Source: Nitrosomonas communis (GTDB lineage Bacteria; Pseudomonadota; Gammaproteobacteria; Burkholderiales; Nitrosomonadaceae). Taken from it: DNA of 64,000 nucleotides. The notes beneath the pieces are model-generated. The model did not search any database and was not told where the DNA came from. It saw only the letters and a program-made list of their open reading frames with translations. The DNA lies in assembly GCF_001007935.1 (NCBI RefSeq), contig NZ_CP011451.1, positions 2,356,001 to 2,420,000 on the forward strand, in the 5' to 3' direction. This document shows positions 1 to 8,692 of the stretch, piece by piece; positions within the stretch are counted from its first letter, which is position 1, and each line of letters begins with the position of its first letter. Both the position numbers and the translations under genes were made by a program.

Positions 1-205
1 AAGCATAGAGCGATCAAAAGTATTTATAAGTACGCAGATCGCCATTGATGCGATTGGTTTCCACGACTTCCAGATTATGTGGCTTATGTTCAGCGCTTGA
101 ATCGGGTAGCCGATATGTTTGCACCTTTATTAGCACTGATTCAGCAAAAACAGGAAACCATAAATCCCGGGCAAGTTTGGCTGATCGATTCATTTCCAGT
201 AGCCT
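1..205 (+). pseudogene. IS982-type transposase fragment
   Basis: Frame 1 reads a transposase-like segment with the motifs WFPRLPDY, RLNRVAD and WLIDSFPVA, which resemble the N-terminal to middle part of IS982-family transposases. An in-frame stop lies at 46-48. The reading frame is cut at 205/206 by the left end of the 1.66-kb IS3-like element. Both ends are missing, so it is a relic. The family is assigned from motif memory only. Confidence 0.55.
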
Positions 206-272
206 CCCTATGTGTCAGGATACCTTTCACCGCAGTTGAAACCTAAAAACTTGAAGGGCGAAGTGAGAGGAC

Positions 273-778
273 ATGAAGCAAAAGAGTTATTCAAAAGAAT
301 TTAAGGAATCAGTCATCAAGAAGATGATGCCACCCAATGCGGTATCTGTTCCCCAATTGTGTAAAGAAACAGGCGTATCTGATGTTACGCTGTATAAATG
401 GAGAAAAGAATACAGGAATAGGGGGATCGCAGTGCCGGGAGATAACAGTAAAGCAGATGACTGGACAGCAGAAGATAAGCTGGCGGTTGTCATAGAAACA
501 GCTGGTTTGAATAGCGCACAACTGAGTGAATATTGCTGCAGTAAAGGGGCTTGTACTCAGAACAGATTGATCAATGGAAAACGGCAGCACTGTCAGGGTA
601 TCAACGCCATGCCCAGGCTGAGAAAGAAAAGAATCGCTATCGTCAGGAAGAGCGGAAGCAGATAAAGCGTCTGGAAGCTGAACTCAGACGCAAAGAAAAA
701 GCACTGGCAGAAACAGCCGCGCTGCTGGTGCTGTCAAAAAAGTGCGAAGCCATCTGGGGGGTGAGCGAGGAAGATTGA
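273..778 (+). pseudogene. IS3-like OrfA, frameshifted
   Basis: This encodes the helix-turn-helix and coiled-coil OrfA of the IS3-like element. It is nearly identical to the intact 166-residue OrfA at 12146. Near 541-560 it has a net gain of two bases against the intact copy, so the first frame ends at 665 and the proper C-terminal frame resumes and ends at 778. The slippery A_AAA_AAG heptamer at 736-742 is still present. Loss of the frame before that site means no OrfAB fusion can be made from this copy. Confidence 0.85.
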
Positions 779-1830
779 TCTGCGCGCAGGATCGTCAGAT
801 GGCCATACAATTAATAACAGAAGCAGTGAATCAAGGTGTACGGCAACGATTGGCCTGTGAGGTGATCGGCATCAGCAGCCGCACGCTGCAATACTGGCAT
901 CACATTGGCCTGGAAGATCGTCGGCAGATAGTCGAGAAAACGCCTGCCAATAAACTCAGTGAGCAGGAAAGAAAGCATATCCTCGACGTTTGTAACAGTA
1001 AAGAATTCTGCAGCCAGACACCTAAACAGATTGTCCCTGCCCTAGCAGACAAAGCTATTTATCTGGCGTCAGAAAGCAGTTTCTACCGCATTTTACGTAA
1101 TGCTGGCCAATTGCATCGCCGAGGCCGTACGGCCAATCCAGACACGACAAAGAAACCGACAACCTATATGGCAGATGGACCCAATCAGGTGTGGTCATGG
1201 GACATTACCTATCTGGCCAGTACGCTCAAAGGCGTATTCTTTTACCTGTATCTGTTCATGGATATCTATAGTCGTAAAATTGTAGGCTGGGAAGTCTATG
1301 AGAATGAATCATCGGAACGAGCTGCTGATGTTTTGCGAAAAACCCGGTTGACTGAAGTATTACCCATCCACCAGAAGGTGGTATTACATTCAGATAATGG
1401 CAGCCCGATGAAAGGGGCCACCATGCTGGCAACAATGCAGAAGCTGGGTGTTGTTCCATCATTCAGCCGCCCTTCGGTGAGTAACGATAATCCGTATTCA
1501 GAGGCATTATTCAAAACTTTGAAATATACACCTGCTTATCCATCCAAACCTTTTGAAAGTCTTGACGAGGCACGCCAATGGGTGCTGCATTTTGTTGACT
1601 GGTATAACCACTGTCATCGCCATGGCGGCATAAAATATGTGACACCAACACAGCGCCATCATGGTGATGATGTGACTCTTCTTGAACAGCGAAAACGTCT
1701 CTATGAGGAAGCGAAAAAGAAGCATCCGGAACGTTGGTCAGGCGAAACCCGAAACTGGTCACACGAATCAACAGTCAGGCTTAATCCCGGTAATACGCAA
1801 CCAAAAACCACGATGGAAAAGGTTGCTTAA
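742..1830 (+). CDS. IS3-like OrfB transposase (DDE, rve domain)
   Basis: OrfB of copy 1 is 362 residues long. It has an N-terminal helical and HTH-like part and a C-terminal integrase-type catalytic core. The DDE residues are in WSWDITYL, VVLHSDNGSP and NDNPYSEALFK. The frame starts at a GTG placed exactly at the end of the A6G slippery run, which fits translation as a -1 frameshift product of OrfA, not independent initiation. It differs from the second copy by a few substitutions. The upstream OrfA is broken, so expression as OrfAB is not expected here. Confidence 0.85.
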   Translation: MRSHLGGERGRLICAQDRQMAIQLITEAVNQGVRQRLACEVIGISSRTLQYWHHIGLEDRRQIVEKTPANKLSEQERKHILDVCNSKEFCSQTPKQIVPALADKAIYLASESSFYRILRNAGQLHRRGRTANPDTTKKPTTYMADGPNQVWSWDITYLASTLKGVFFYLYLFMDIYSRKIVGWEVYENESSERAADVLRKTRLTEVLPIHQKVVLHSDNGSPMKGATMLATMQKLGVVPSFSRPSVSNDNPYSEALFKTLKYTPAYPSKPFESLDEARQWVLHFVDWYNHCHRHGGIKYVTPTQRHHGDDVTLLEQRKRLYEEAKKKHPERWSGETRNWSHESTVRLNPGNTQPKTTMEKVA

Positions 1831-1871
1831 ATAATGTATTCAAGCGAAAAGTATGTTGACACCTACCGTTA

Positions 1872-2033
1872 CTTACGAATTTCGCTACCAAAGAAGTAGC
1901 GCAGCTTGAAAAGCCTGGCGTCCATCGTTCGGTCATTACCAAAATTGCCATTTTCAACTCGATTGAGGTGGAACGACAATTTAATGCAGATTGCCAGAAT
2001 CAGTTTATCAAATTATTCGTCAAATTTTTGTGA
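1872..2033 (+). pseudogene. Unidentified gene 3' fragment
   Basis: An open frame of about 53 codons follows directly after the right end of the IS and ends at TGA 2031-2033. It has no start codon of its own and is probably the C-terminus of a gene cut by the IS. I do not recognise the protein. The short stretch to 2107 shows nothing else. Confidence 0.3.
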
Positions 2034-2363
2034 GTTGTCATTTTTTAGATGCAAATAGCATCTACTGCGTTCTTCGTGAAGAAGCTAAATATTTATGCAG
2101 GTGTGAGATGGAAAAAATTTAATTGATTGGGTTAAGTAGGGCGGTTGGTGCAGGTAAAAGCACGGTGGCTCAGGATTTGAGGGATTTATATGGTTTTCTG
2201 AAACCACATTTAAAGAAGATATGGTGTGCTGCCTGGCTTATATATTCGAGGTGGACATAGATATCTTCAATGACCGCGATCTGAAGGAAAAACCGCATGA
2301 TGATATGGTCTAATAGACTCGGACACTCCAGTTAAGAGAAAATAGTCTTAATTGGAGGATGAA

Positions 2364-2660
2364 ATGGAACCTAGGAAACACTATACAAAGGAATTCAAGC
2401 TGGATGCAATCAGCTTGGTACTGGATCAGGGATTAACGATAGCAGAAGCTGCCAGAAACCTGGAAATCAGGGCTAACATGCTTGGGCGATGGATCAGGGA
2501 AAGCCAGGCGGATACTAATGGTCAGGCATTCCGCGGTAATGGGAAACTGACACCGGAGCAGGAAGAAATCCGGCGGCTTAAACTAGAAAACAAGCAATTA
2601 AAGCTTGAGCGGCAAATACTAAAGGAGGCGGCGGTCTTTTTCGCGAAAGAAACGAAGTGA
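2364..2660 (+). CDS. IS3-family OrfA
   Basis: OrfA has 98 residues, with an HTH_Tnp_1-type helix-turn-helix (KHYTKEFKLDAISLV) followed by a leucine-zipper-like region (EEIRRLKLENKQLKLERQILKEA). The start is placed at ATG 2364 because GGAGGA lies just upstream; the in-frame TTG at 2352 is less likely. OrfA binds the inverted repeats and oligomerises. orfB lies in the -1 frame and overlaps the stop codon. Confidence 0.85.
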   Translation: MEPRKHYTKEFKLDAISLVLDQGLTIAEAARNLEIRANMLGRWIRESQADTNGQAFRGNGKLTPEQEEIRRLKLENKQLKLERQILKEAAVFFAKETK

Positions 2661-3537
2661 AGTATTCGTTCATCACCCAAAAGAAAAAGACCTACCCGGT
2701 CGGCCTCATGTGCCGGCTATTGGGTGTCAGTCGCAGTGCTTGACTCATGACTATGAACAACGCTGCTGCAATTGCCCGGATGATCTACACCACAGGCAAC
2801 TACTTAATGCTGTGCAGAATATTGCAAAATCATGCGATTATACCTATGGCAGTCGCAGGATGAAGCGAGCGCTAAGTGCCTTGGGCTATCGGGTTGGTCG
2901 CTGGAAGGCGAGAAGACTAATGCAAGAAGCCGGGATACAAGTGAAACACCGGAAGAAATACAAGGTGACGACGGACAGCAATCACCCGTTGCCAGTGTTT
3001 GAGAACCAATTGAATCGGCAATTTACGGTTGCCAGACCGGATCAAGTCTATGTTTGCGACATTACCTGCATTTGGACTCAGGAAGGCTGGCTGTATCTGG
3101 CGATTGTTATCGATTTGTTCTCCCGAAAGGTGGTGGGCTGGAGTATGAGCTCACGGATGAAAGCAACACTGGTTTGTGATGCATTACGAATGGCGATCTG
3201 GCTACGCCGGCCACCGCCTGGCCTGATCGTGCATTCGGATCGTGGGTCGCAGTATGCTAGTAAAGCATACCGCAATCTACTGAAAGCATACGGTTTTATT
3301 GGCAGCATGAGTCGTCTGGGAAATTGTTGGGATAATGCGGTTGCGGAAAGTTTCTTTGGCAGCCTCAAGCAGGAACGCTGCCAATGGCGGCATTACCAAA
3401 CCCGCCATGCAGCACAGCAGGATATTTTGCAGTATATCGCCGTGTTTTATAACAACCAAAGACTGCATTCATACCTGGATTACAAAAGTCCGAATCAATA
3501 TGAAGCAGAAGCAGCAGAATCGATAAAAGCAGCTTAA
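2657..3537 (+). pseudogene. IS3-family OrfB, frameshifted near the N-terminus
   Basis: Translation starts at GTG 2657 (VKYSFITQKKK, LLGVSRSA) and meets a stop near 2740. The rest, from about 2745 to 3537, is open in another frame and carries the HTH_21-like part (YGSRRMKRAL) and all three catalytic positions: VCDITCI, VHSDRGSQ and NAVAESFFGSLK. One small indel near 2740 explains the break. The catalytic domain is otherwise complete, so decay is recent or the indel is a sequence error. Confidence 0.8.
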
Positions 3538-3936
3538 CTGAGGTGTCCGATTTTACTTGACCACGTCATGATGATCTGCTTGGCAAATCACCTAGGGATG
3601 TGATGCAGTCGTTTGGTGTTGAATAGGGCAGAAAATTGATCCATCCGGATATCTGGGTGAAGAGAGTTGAGAATTTGATTGGCCATTATCTGCGATTGGT
3701 TTTATCTGATGTGCGCTTCGACAATGTGAAGCACAGATGATCAAGCGCAATGGCGGGGTGATCTGGCATATCGAGCGCAAGAATAACCTATTTGCAGTCA
3801 ATACCGAGCATGAAAGTGAGCGTAGTATTGATGATAAGCATATCGATTGGGTCATTCATAACGATGTGGATCTGGATCATTTGCGTGCTGAAGTTGCTGA
3901 TGCAATGGCAGGAATAACAAAGCAAGAGGAATAACT

Positions 3937-4077
3937 ATGTGTTTTCTTAGATTTTTTGTTATTGCTTGGGGAGGTCTCTTGGGGATGATCTTCGTCAAGC
4001 AAATCCTCGCATTTTGCAAGTGGGAGAGAAAACGCGAGGAAGAGCGTGAACTGAAAAAGAATAAAGAAATTATTTAG
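3937..4077 (+). CDS. Small membrane protein, 46 residues
   Basis: The gene starts ATG 3937, with AGAGGA eight bases upstream. One hydrophobic segment covers roughly residues 3-24 (cores FFVIAWGGLLGMIF and VKQILAF). It is followed by a highly charged tail rich in K, R and E. It follows the dNMP kinase remnant closely and probably belonged to the same phage operon. No family is recognised. The topology suggests a small inner-membrane protein with a cytoplasmic charged tail. Confidence 0.5.
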   Translation: MCFLRFFVIAWGGLLGMIFVKQILAFCKWERKREEERELKKNKEII

Positions 4078-4360
4078 AAGGTTCTATGATGAAAGCTGAT
4101 TCTTTCCCGCAATCATCGCATAAGAAGACCGCGTCTTTTACGCCCAATGATTTAAATGTAGGGTTAGGTCGGCTCCCAGTCCTTCTCAGGTTAGATGAGC
4201 CGCAATGGTCGCACACATCTTCTGAATTAATGTTTGAAGAACGAGCCTCTAAAGCTGCAATTCTTTGTTCTAGCTCAGGGATCTTTTTTACTAGAGCCTG
4301 CATTTCTTTCCATTCAGCTCTATCTTTAATGATATCCCAAGCATCTTTCATGATTCCCAT
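4070..4360 (-). CDS. Coiled-coil/zinc-ribbon small protein
   Basis: This 96-residue protein has an N-terminal helical half with a heptad pattern (LVKKIPELEQRIAALEA) and a C-terminal zinc ribbon with CDHC (about residues 50-53) and CDDC (about 80-83). AAAGGAG precedes the ATG at 4360. Proteins like this occur in phages and integrative elements, with no assigned function. It overlaps the last bases of the small membrane protein on the other strand. The intact frame and good ribosome site argue that it is real. Confidence 0.65.
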   Translation of the reverse strand: MGIMKDAWDIIKDRAEWKEMQALVKKIPELEQRIAALEARSSNINSEDVCDHCGSSNLRRTGSRPNPTFKSLGVKDAVFLCDDCGKESAFIIEPSK

Positions 4361-4492
4361 GGCTTCTCCTTTGTTGTTAATAGCTTGTTGGAGCTTTCTA
4401 TTTTATCAGCATTGGAGAGCCCTTCTTTTTTGCGCACAAACTTCTCCAGATGCTTTGCAAGGAAATTTATCAACCTTAAAGGAGAAAACGAT

Positions 4493-4738
4493 ATGACAAA
4501 CGACGAATATTCCATGCTTTTTGGAAAACAGACGCATATTAAAGATCAATCGATCAAGGCATACAATGAATCACAACGTCTTTATCGTGAGTTGCAATCT
4601 TGGATGCACGAATTGCATCTCCATAAGATGAATGAGCAGTTAACAGCTCGCGGTCATACGCTGGTCGATCAATTGTTCGAGAGCAAAAAACTGGAGGCTT
4701 ATTGGAAGCTGAAGAAATCCAAATCAACAAGGCTTTAG
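4493..4738 (+). CDS. Hypothetical phage-region protein, 81 residues
   Basis: AAAGGAG lies 7 bases before ATG 4493, so this start is preferred to in-frame sites upstream. The protein is polar and largely helical, with no cysteine pairs, membrane segment or recognised domain. The next gene uses the same type of ribosome site, and the two sit in the same orientation, which suggests a common transcript. No function is assigned. Confidence 0.45.
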   Translation: MTNDEYSMLFGKQTHIKDQSIKAYNESQRLYRELQSWMHELHLHKMNEQLTARGHTLVDQLFESKKLEAYWKLKKSKSTRL

Positions 4739-4806
4739 CAGGGCAATCCAAACCGCCAGAAGGTAACGCCTGATATTAATTTACCAACCAAAAAGGAGAA
4801 AATAAT

Positions 4807-5096
4807 ATGACTAATTATGAAGCGATTGGACGTTATCACGTAGCAGTGAAAAGAGTTCAAGAACTAATAGCGAAACGAAACAATTCCCTGACTAGAACGT
4901 CTGCGTTGATAAATAACGGGCTCAATATAAACCATACAACACGCATATCATCGGAAAATGCTGCAATTTCGAGGCATTGCAAAACTTACTGACTGAAGCT
5001 GAGAGCATCAATGATGAATTAATTAAGGAATCAGGATTTAATAACCCCAGAAATTATGCTGGCAGATGGAATAGCAACCTAATTCCATTTCGGTAA
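4807..5096 (+). pseudogene. Hypothetical phage-region protein with frameshift
   Basis: It begins MTNYEAIGRYHVAVKRVQELIAKR after an AAAAAGGAG ribosome site. The first frame stops at 4992. From about 4960 another frame continues smoothly (NFEALQNLLTEAESINDELIKES) to a stop at 5094-5096, so a single-base indel near 4960 has broken a helical protein of about 95 residues. Its 3' end overlaps the end of the ISAzo13-type transposase gene. No function is recognised. Confidence 0.45.
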
Positions 5097-6304
5097 AAAC
5101 GGGTCAAACTCAATGGTGATATTTTCTTTAAAGCCATCCGCCACTTTGCGCCCAGTTTCAAATACCCTATCCATAATTGAGATAAAGACCTTTAGTCCCT
5201 GAGAAGTTTTTGCTTTACTCATGACTGCTTTGACCCGCTCGACACTGGTAAAAATAACTCCACTACAAGCTTTGGTGATATGAGGAAATAATCGATGCTC
5301 TATGGGATTATATTTTGACGTGTACGGGGGATAGTGAGCGATACGAATCTCAATAGCCAATTCATCTGCCAATTTCTGTAACTCCTCTTTAAAGATAGCG
5401 TGGCGTGCATTATTGCTGCCTCCACAGTCGCAGAGCAATAAAATACTCGTCGCCTTTGGATAGTCCAGTTGACCATAGTTCAACCACCCATGCCGGATAC
5501 AGGTGCAAGCGAATTCAGAGGTATCATGGCTCGTGCCTAATACGATATAGCCGCTTTTGCGATGGATGTCATACAGCCCATGAGGCACAATTTTACTGTC
5601 TGCCAAGGATGCAAAATCATGATCATTGACCCGCACGACCTCAGTGGTATAGAGCTTTCCGGGGCGATAAAAATTACCGATCAATTCTTTTTTTTAACGT
5701 CCATACTCATCACCGGATTACCCTGGACCCGGTACTCTTCTTTGAGGCGCTCGATATTTTTGAACTGCTCGTCCCGATGCGGCAGGTTCTTTTTCCCGGC
5801 TTCAACCTTGAAGGCTTGACGGCGGCGAAAATGATGTTTGTCGAGCAATTGATCAACAACGGTCACACTCACGCTAAATCCGCACTGTTTTAGCTTCTCA
5901 GCCATTTCGCTGCGGCTCAAATTTGACCACTTTACGGATTCATCTATTGGTGAGCCGGCAGTATGATTTTTTAACATCTCTAAAAAAGCTTCATCCAGCC
6001 CTGCCATCGTCTCCACAACTGACTTTCGCCCACCTCCTGCTTGCCGAATACGTTTCTCCTTTTCAAGCAACGGCATCTTTAACTCTTTCAGGCCACGGCT
6101 AACGGTGCCTTCATCGCAGTGTAATACCTGACAAAGGTAGGTGATCCCTCCGTGACCCAGCTTTGCCGCCTCAACGGCAGCATAGCGGCGGCGGTCTTTT
6201 TCCGATAAGCTGTGATAAAAATTGCGCATTTGCGCTTCGACTCCCGGGGCATAGGTGGTTATCTTCATTGTCAAAACATAACCGAAATACTCTATCAGCG
6301 GCAA
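5079..6304 (-). CDS. ISAzo13-family transposase (two overlapping frames)
   Basis: Two minus-strand frames, 6304-5681 and 5684-5079, together form one ISAzo13-type transposase. The first has the N-terminal HTH part (SEKDRRRYAAVEAAKLGHGG). The second has the catalytic half (SILLLCDCGGSNNARHAIFKEEL, HYPPYTSKYNPIEHRLF). The frames meet at an A8G run (5688-5695). In the first frame it reads A_AAA_AAG, and a -1 slip restores KKKELIGNF, the reading of the second ISAzo13 copy at 9525. Programmed frameshifting or a one-base loss both fit. Element ends are not resolved; conserved ATTTCGG-like ends near 5092 and 6283 are possible. Confidence 0.75.
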
Positions 6305-6468
6305 CTTAATTTACAACTCAAAGCTCTGGAGTTATTGAATCCTCGTTCCTAAGCTAATTGAAGTAATCAATTCTCTTGCCCCAATAGCGGAAGAACCAGA
6401 AATCAAACTAGATTGATTAGGTAACACATGCTCATGACATATCTAGCTTCTCTGACTTACCCCGGCAC

Positions 6469-6753
6469 TCAGGACTCAATTAAATCCTGCGTGGCTTGTT
6501 GGATTACGATCGCAGATACGCCATTTTGTTTTAGCGCTTCGATAAAACGCGCTATTGATATGCCGGAATATCTATATTTGTCTCGGTGCAACCCTTCATT
6601 AATGTATGACTTTATCAATTCCTGGTATTCGGGAAATTCTGTAATTGACGCTATTCTTTTCAGGGAGTCCACTACATCAAGCGGAACATTTCTTGTAATG
6701 GACACCATGGGGCGGTCTTTCTGCAAGAATTCTTTAGAGTGTTCAGAAAACAT
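6469..6753 (-). CDS. Ribbon-helix-helix-like small protein
   Basis: The protein has 94 residues. The start at 6753 is chosen because AGAGGAA precedes it; a longer upstream frame lacks such a site. The text RPMVSITRNVPLDVVDSLKRIA followed by YQELIKSYINEGL resembles a beta-strand/helix/helix DNA-binding fold, often used by antitoxins or phage regulators. No toxin partner is next to it. It is a likely DNA-binding protein of the decayed phage region; the assignment is tentative. Confidence 0.45.
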   Translation of the reverse strand: MFSEHSKEFLQKDRPMVSITRNVPLDVVDSLKRIASITEFPEYQELIKSYINEGLHRDKYRYSGISIARFIEALKQNGVSAIVIQQATQDLIES

Positions 6754-6961
6754 AATGGGATTCCTCTTATGATTTTGTACGAAATTCAGGAATTTTTTCA
6801 GAAATTGTACCAAATTTGATCGCAACTTAAATGCAAATTAAGAGATGAAATATATCTCAACTCATCAATTAAATGGGGAGGCATTTAAGAGCTTGGCACC
6901 GCTAACCACTCGGGCTTATCCAGATTTAATCAACGCTACTTTCTTATAAAAAGGAGAAAAA

Positions 6962-7144
6962 ATGAGTGCAATTATTTACGGTCCGTAAGGATATGGAAAA
7001 ACGAGAAATTCTGAGAAGTTGACAAAACACTTGGGCTTATCCAACATTCTGGATGAATTTATACCAGGACAAGAACTGCCAGAAGATACGCTGGCATTAA
7101 CTCATGTGCCTGGTATGGAAGGGCACTTAATTATGATGATGTGA
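6962..7144 (+). pseudogene. Phage P-loop protein with nonsense codon
   Basis: AAAAGGAG precedes ATG 6962. The frame reads MSAIIYGP, stop (6986-6988), GYGKTRNSEKLTKHLGL, and continues to 7144. Replacing the stop by glutamine would give a Walker A motif GPQGYGKT, so this is a P-loop NTPase gene with a point mutation. The next residues (EFIPGQELPEDTLALTHVPG) fit small phage ATP-binding proteins. A frame change near 7125 may end it early. Confidence 0.55.
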
Positions 7145-7361
7145 TGCTGGCTAATATTTTCAGACGCTCAAGGCAAGCATTCATGTTGGCATCGCTTTCA
7201 GTAGGGATACAGCCGTCGTTATACAGGTATATCCTATCGACGTTGGAATCACCTTTCCATGATAGCTTGGCTGCTATTGTTGGTGTGATGCCTTGGATTT
7301 CTGTTGATATTAGATATGCTTGGTATTCGAGAAGGTCAGACGTAATGAATCCGAGCGGTTT
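7127..7361 (-). pseudogene. Minus-strand coding fragment, unidentified
   Basis: An open minus-strand frame without a good start codon reads SDLLEYQAYLISTEIQGIT, then KLSWKGDSNVDRIYLYNDG and a helical end (MNACLERLKIL), closing with SHHHN and a stop at 7127-7129. The composition looks protein-like, but the frame begins just after a stop at 7362-7364. It is probably a frameshifted remainder of a gene or of the gene at 7376-7669. No family is recognised. Confidence 0.3.
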
Positions 7362-7375
7362 TCAGGATGCCGCTC

Positions 7376-7669
7376 TTAACGCGGCAGAGCTATTAGCTCA
7401 AATCCGTAACCTCGGACCAACGCAGCCTTGTACTGCGCTCTTAATTGTGCTTTCAACTTCAAAACAGCGGAAGGAGTTGTTACAGAGACTTCTAGGATCT
7501 CTGTTAGGTGATATCCATAATTTATCAAGGCAGAACGAGCCAGTGTCAAAGCCTCTTCCAGAGATTGCGCAGCAATGAAAATGATTGCATTAACATCGAC
7601 AACATATTCGCCATTAGTTGAGTCTTTTACGTGTAACGCATCTGCGGTAACTAGGTATATCTCTTTCAT
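7376..7669 (-). CDS. Hypothetical protein, 97 residues
   Basis: The start MKEIYLV at 7669 is preceded by AAAGGAA, which favours it over the longer frame to 7714. The protein alternates strands and helices (EIYLVTADALHVKD, ANAIIFIAAQSLEEALTLARSAL-like text) and ends GYGFELIALPR. No known domain is recognised. It lies in the decayed phage region upstream of a minus-strand coding fragment. Confidence 0.4.
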   Translation of the reverse strand: MKEIYLVTADALHVKDSTNGEYVVDVNAIIFIAAQSLEEALTLARSALINYGYHLTEILEVSVTTPSAVLKLKAQLRAQYKAALVRGYGFELIALPR

Positions 7670-7765
7670 GGTCTTTCCTTTGCTGGTAATAGCTTTCTGT
7701 AAATTACTGTTCAACCATCACAGGAAAAATCACTTGTTATATTGCTCTTGCTGCGCTTACCAACA

Positions 7766-8182
7766 TTATTCAAACGACAAAACTAGCTTTTTGCCAAGCA
7801 CAGAAGCGACTTTGTCAAGCTGTTTGAGGGACGGCCAATGATGGGGATTTTCGAGACGTTGAGCAGAAGGCCAGGAAGTTTCCAAGGTACGTGCAATTTC
7901 GGCAAGCGAACGGTCACCACGTGCCCAACGGATCAGCAAAGCGGACTGTACTCGCGCATCAGGCGCGATGTGGTAGGCATCTTTTACATTTTCACTGGGG
8001 CGTGGAATCTCACGTCCATCCTCAAGATATATTTGAAGGAGTGCAGTCAATACCTCTGCGCCGTTAAACACACATTCATCGAATGTGTCGCCTTGCGTAA
8101 ATGCTTCCTCAATATCGAGGAATTGCACAACAAACCCGAGGGGTTCTTGCGGTTCAAATACTGCTGGATAACACGTATTCAT
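7766..8182 (-). CDS. hicB: HicB-family antitoxin
   Basis: This 138-residue protein has an N-terminal HicB-like partial RNase H fold (YPAVFEPQEPLGFVVQFLDIEEAFTQGDTFDECVFNGAEVL). Its C-terminal HTH (SLAEIARTLETSWPSAQRLENPHHWPSLKQLDKVASVLG) would bind the operator. It overlaps the upstream hicA by four bases, the usual toxin-then-antitoxin order. HicB neutralises HicA and represses the operon. The pair is one of the few intact units in this decayed region, as expected for an addictive module. Confidence 0.85.
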   Translation of the reverse strand: MNTCYPAVFEPQEPLGFVVQFLDIEEAFTQGDTFDECVFNGAEVLTALLQIYLEDGREIPRPSENVKDAYHIAPDARVQSALLIRWARGDRSLAEIARTLETSWPSAQRLENPHHWPSLKQLDKVASVLGKKLVLSFE

Positions 8183-8364
8183 TGTAGTTTTACTCCTGTC
8201 AGTTTTTCAATCTTAGCAACCAAACTCTTGCCAAGGCCGGTAGAGCCATGAAGTGTAATCGGAACATACTTGCCTTTTTTCCCCATGATTTGGTGGCTGC
8301 CATTGATGTGTTTGAATTCCCAGCCTTCAGATTCAAGTTTCTTGATGATTTGTTTTCTGTTCAT
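8179..8364 (-). CDS. hicA: HicA-family mRNA interferase toxin
   Basis: The product has 61 residues with the double-stranded RNA-binding-like HicA fold. The conserved GSHQ segment contains the catalytic histidine (about residue 23), and PITLHGSTGLGKSLVAKIEKLTGV is typical of the C-terminal half. HicA cuts mRNAs independently of ribosome position. It is the first gene of the operon, read leftward from a promoter at 8393-8422, and overlaps hicB by ATGA. Confidence 0.88.
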   Translation of the reverse strand: MNRKQIIKKLESEGWEFKHINGSHQIMGKKGKYVPITLHGSTGLGKSLVAKIEKLTGVKLQ

Positions 8365-8374
8365 ATTTTAAATG

Positions 8375-8422
8375 ATATATCCATTTTGGTATATTATAGA
8401 GAGATATTTAAGAATTTGACAA
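8375..8422 (-). promoter_or_regulatory. hicAB promoter and probable HicB operator
   Basis: On the minus strand TTGTCA (8422-8417) and TATAAT (8398-8393) are separated by 18 bp. Immediately downstream an imperfect dyad, ATATATCC and GGTATAT around a five-base centre, covers 8375-8394 and overlaps the -10 edge. It lies just upstream of the hicA start. That is the position expected for HicB autorepression. No binding data exist; the assignment rests on position and symmetry. Confidence 0.6.
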
Positions 8423-8540
8423 TCACTTGTTATACGGGCTTATCCTTTCCATGCCACGGAAAAAACGTGGCCAGGTTTGGAAGCCTAAATGAGGCGGCGA
8501 AGGATATTAGCCGCGCGTATCAAGCAGTGCGGCTTTTTTT
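8416..8540 (+). ncRNA. C4-like antisense RNA upstream of antA
   Basis: The segment follows a TTGACA box (8416-8421) and folds into a hairpin (GCCACG 8453-8458 with CGTGGC 8466-8471), a middle stem (GCGGC 8494-8498 with GCCGC 8510-8514) and a terminal hairpin with a T7 run. Two exposed segments, TTTGGAAG (8477-8484) and TGAGGC (8490-8495), are complementary to CTTCCAA (8614-8620) and GCCTCA (8543-8548 and 8603-8608) downstream. This is the architecture of the C4 antisense RNA that represses ant in phages P1 and P7. Assignment to that family is by structure and context. Confidence 0.7.
8509..8540 (+). terminator. Intrinsic terminator of the C4-like RNA
   Basis: AGCCGC (8509-8514) pairs with GCGGCT (8529-8534), followed by a run of seven T (8534-8540). 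The left arm can also pair with GCGGC at 8494-8498, so terminator and antiterminator forms exclude each other. Confidence 0.75.
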
Positions 8541-8692
8541 GTGCCTCAGTGCGTCCGTTTGTTTATGGGCGGGCTGAACAGGGAGCCGCAAGGCTCGCAA
8601 GTGCCTCACTTGTCTTCCAACCTGTTCAGTTTCCGCCCACCATGTTTGGAAGCGTGGCAGGCGGTTCGTACAACGAACTTGAGGCACACATC
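8541..8692 (+). promoter_or_regulatory. Structured antA leader with anti-Shine-Dalgarno copies
   Basis: An outer stem (8566-8572 with 8633-8639) continues as a nine-pair stem (CTGAACAGG 8574-8582 with CCTGTTCAG 8621-8629). It encloses two perfect hairpins: GAGCC-GCAA-GGCTC (8583-8596) and CAAGTG-CCT-CACTTG (8598-8612). A further hairpin lies at 8664-8678. GTGCCTCA occurs at 8541-8548 and 8601-8608. Both copies are complementary to TGAGGCAC (8680-8687), which contains the antA ribosome site. The region can therefore hide or expose translation of antA. Confidence 0.65.

Larger units (their letters stand above)
206..1867 (+). mobile_element. IS3-like element, copy 1 (decayed)
   Basis: The boundaries come from alignment with the second copy at 12076-13735. 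Both copies begin CCCTATGTGTCAGG and end TTGACACCTACC, with imperfect 24-bp terminal inverted repeats (18 of 24 matching). The flanks here are AGCCT on the left and GTTAC on the right, so no target duplication is visible. The copy has therefore been rearranged since insertion, perhaps by recombination with its sibling. orfA carries a net +2 indel, so this copy should not make a full transposase. Confidence 0.8.
2306..3563 (+). mobile_element. IS3-family element with 31-bp inverted repeats
   Basis: The ends at 2306-2336 and 3533-3563 are near-perfect inverted repeats starting TGGTC and containing TCGGACAC and CAGTTAAG. The element is 1258 bp with orfA and a frameshifted orfB. CATGATGAT occurs on both sides (2296-2304 and 3567-3575), separated from the ends by 1 and 3 extra bases. 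That looks like a target duplication of unusual length for IS3. It interrupts the dNMP kinase gene. Confidence 0.85.
2108..3934 (+). pseudogene. Phage-type deoxynucleoside monophosphate kinase, split by an IS
   Basis: Before and after the IS at 2306-3563 the sequence reads as one phage dNMP kinase. Visible parts are a P-loop (AVGAGKST), a DLKEKPHDD segment, LLGKSPRDVMQSFG, HPDIWVKRVEN, VSDVRF-like and AQMIKRNGGVIWHIERKN. There is a stop after codon 4 (TAA 2120-2122), a frameshift near 2200, further frame changes near 3620 and 3735, and the IS. It is clearly dead. This enzyme class phosphorylates dNMPs for phage DNA synthesis, which marks the surrounding DNA as prophage-like. The family is assigned from motifs, and the C-terminal 3737-3934 part is intact. 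Confidence 0.75.

Noticed and set aside
8248..8577. Plus-strand frame opposite hicA and through the C4-like region
   Set aside because: It is antisense to hicA and crosses strong RNA hairpins and a terminator. The RNA explanation fits better.
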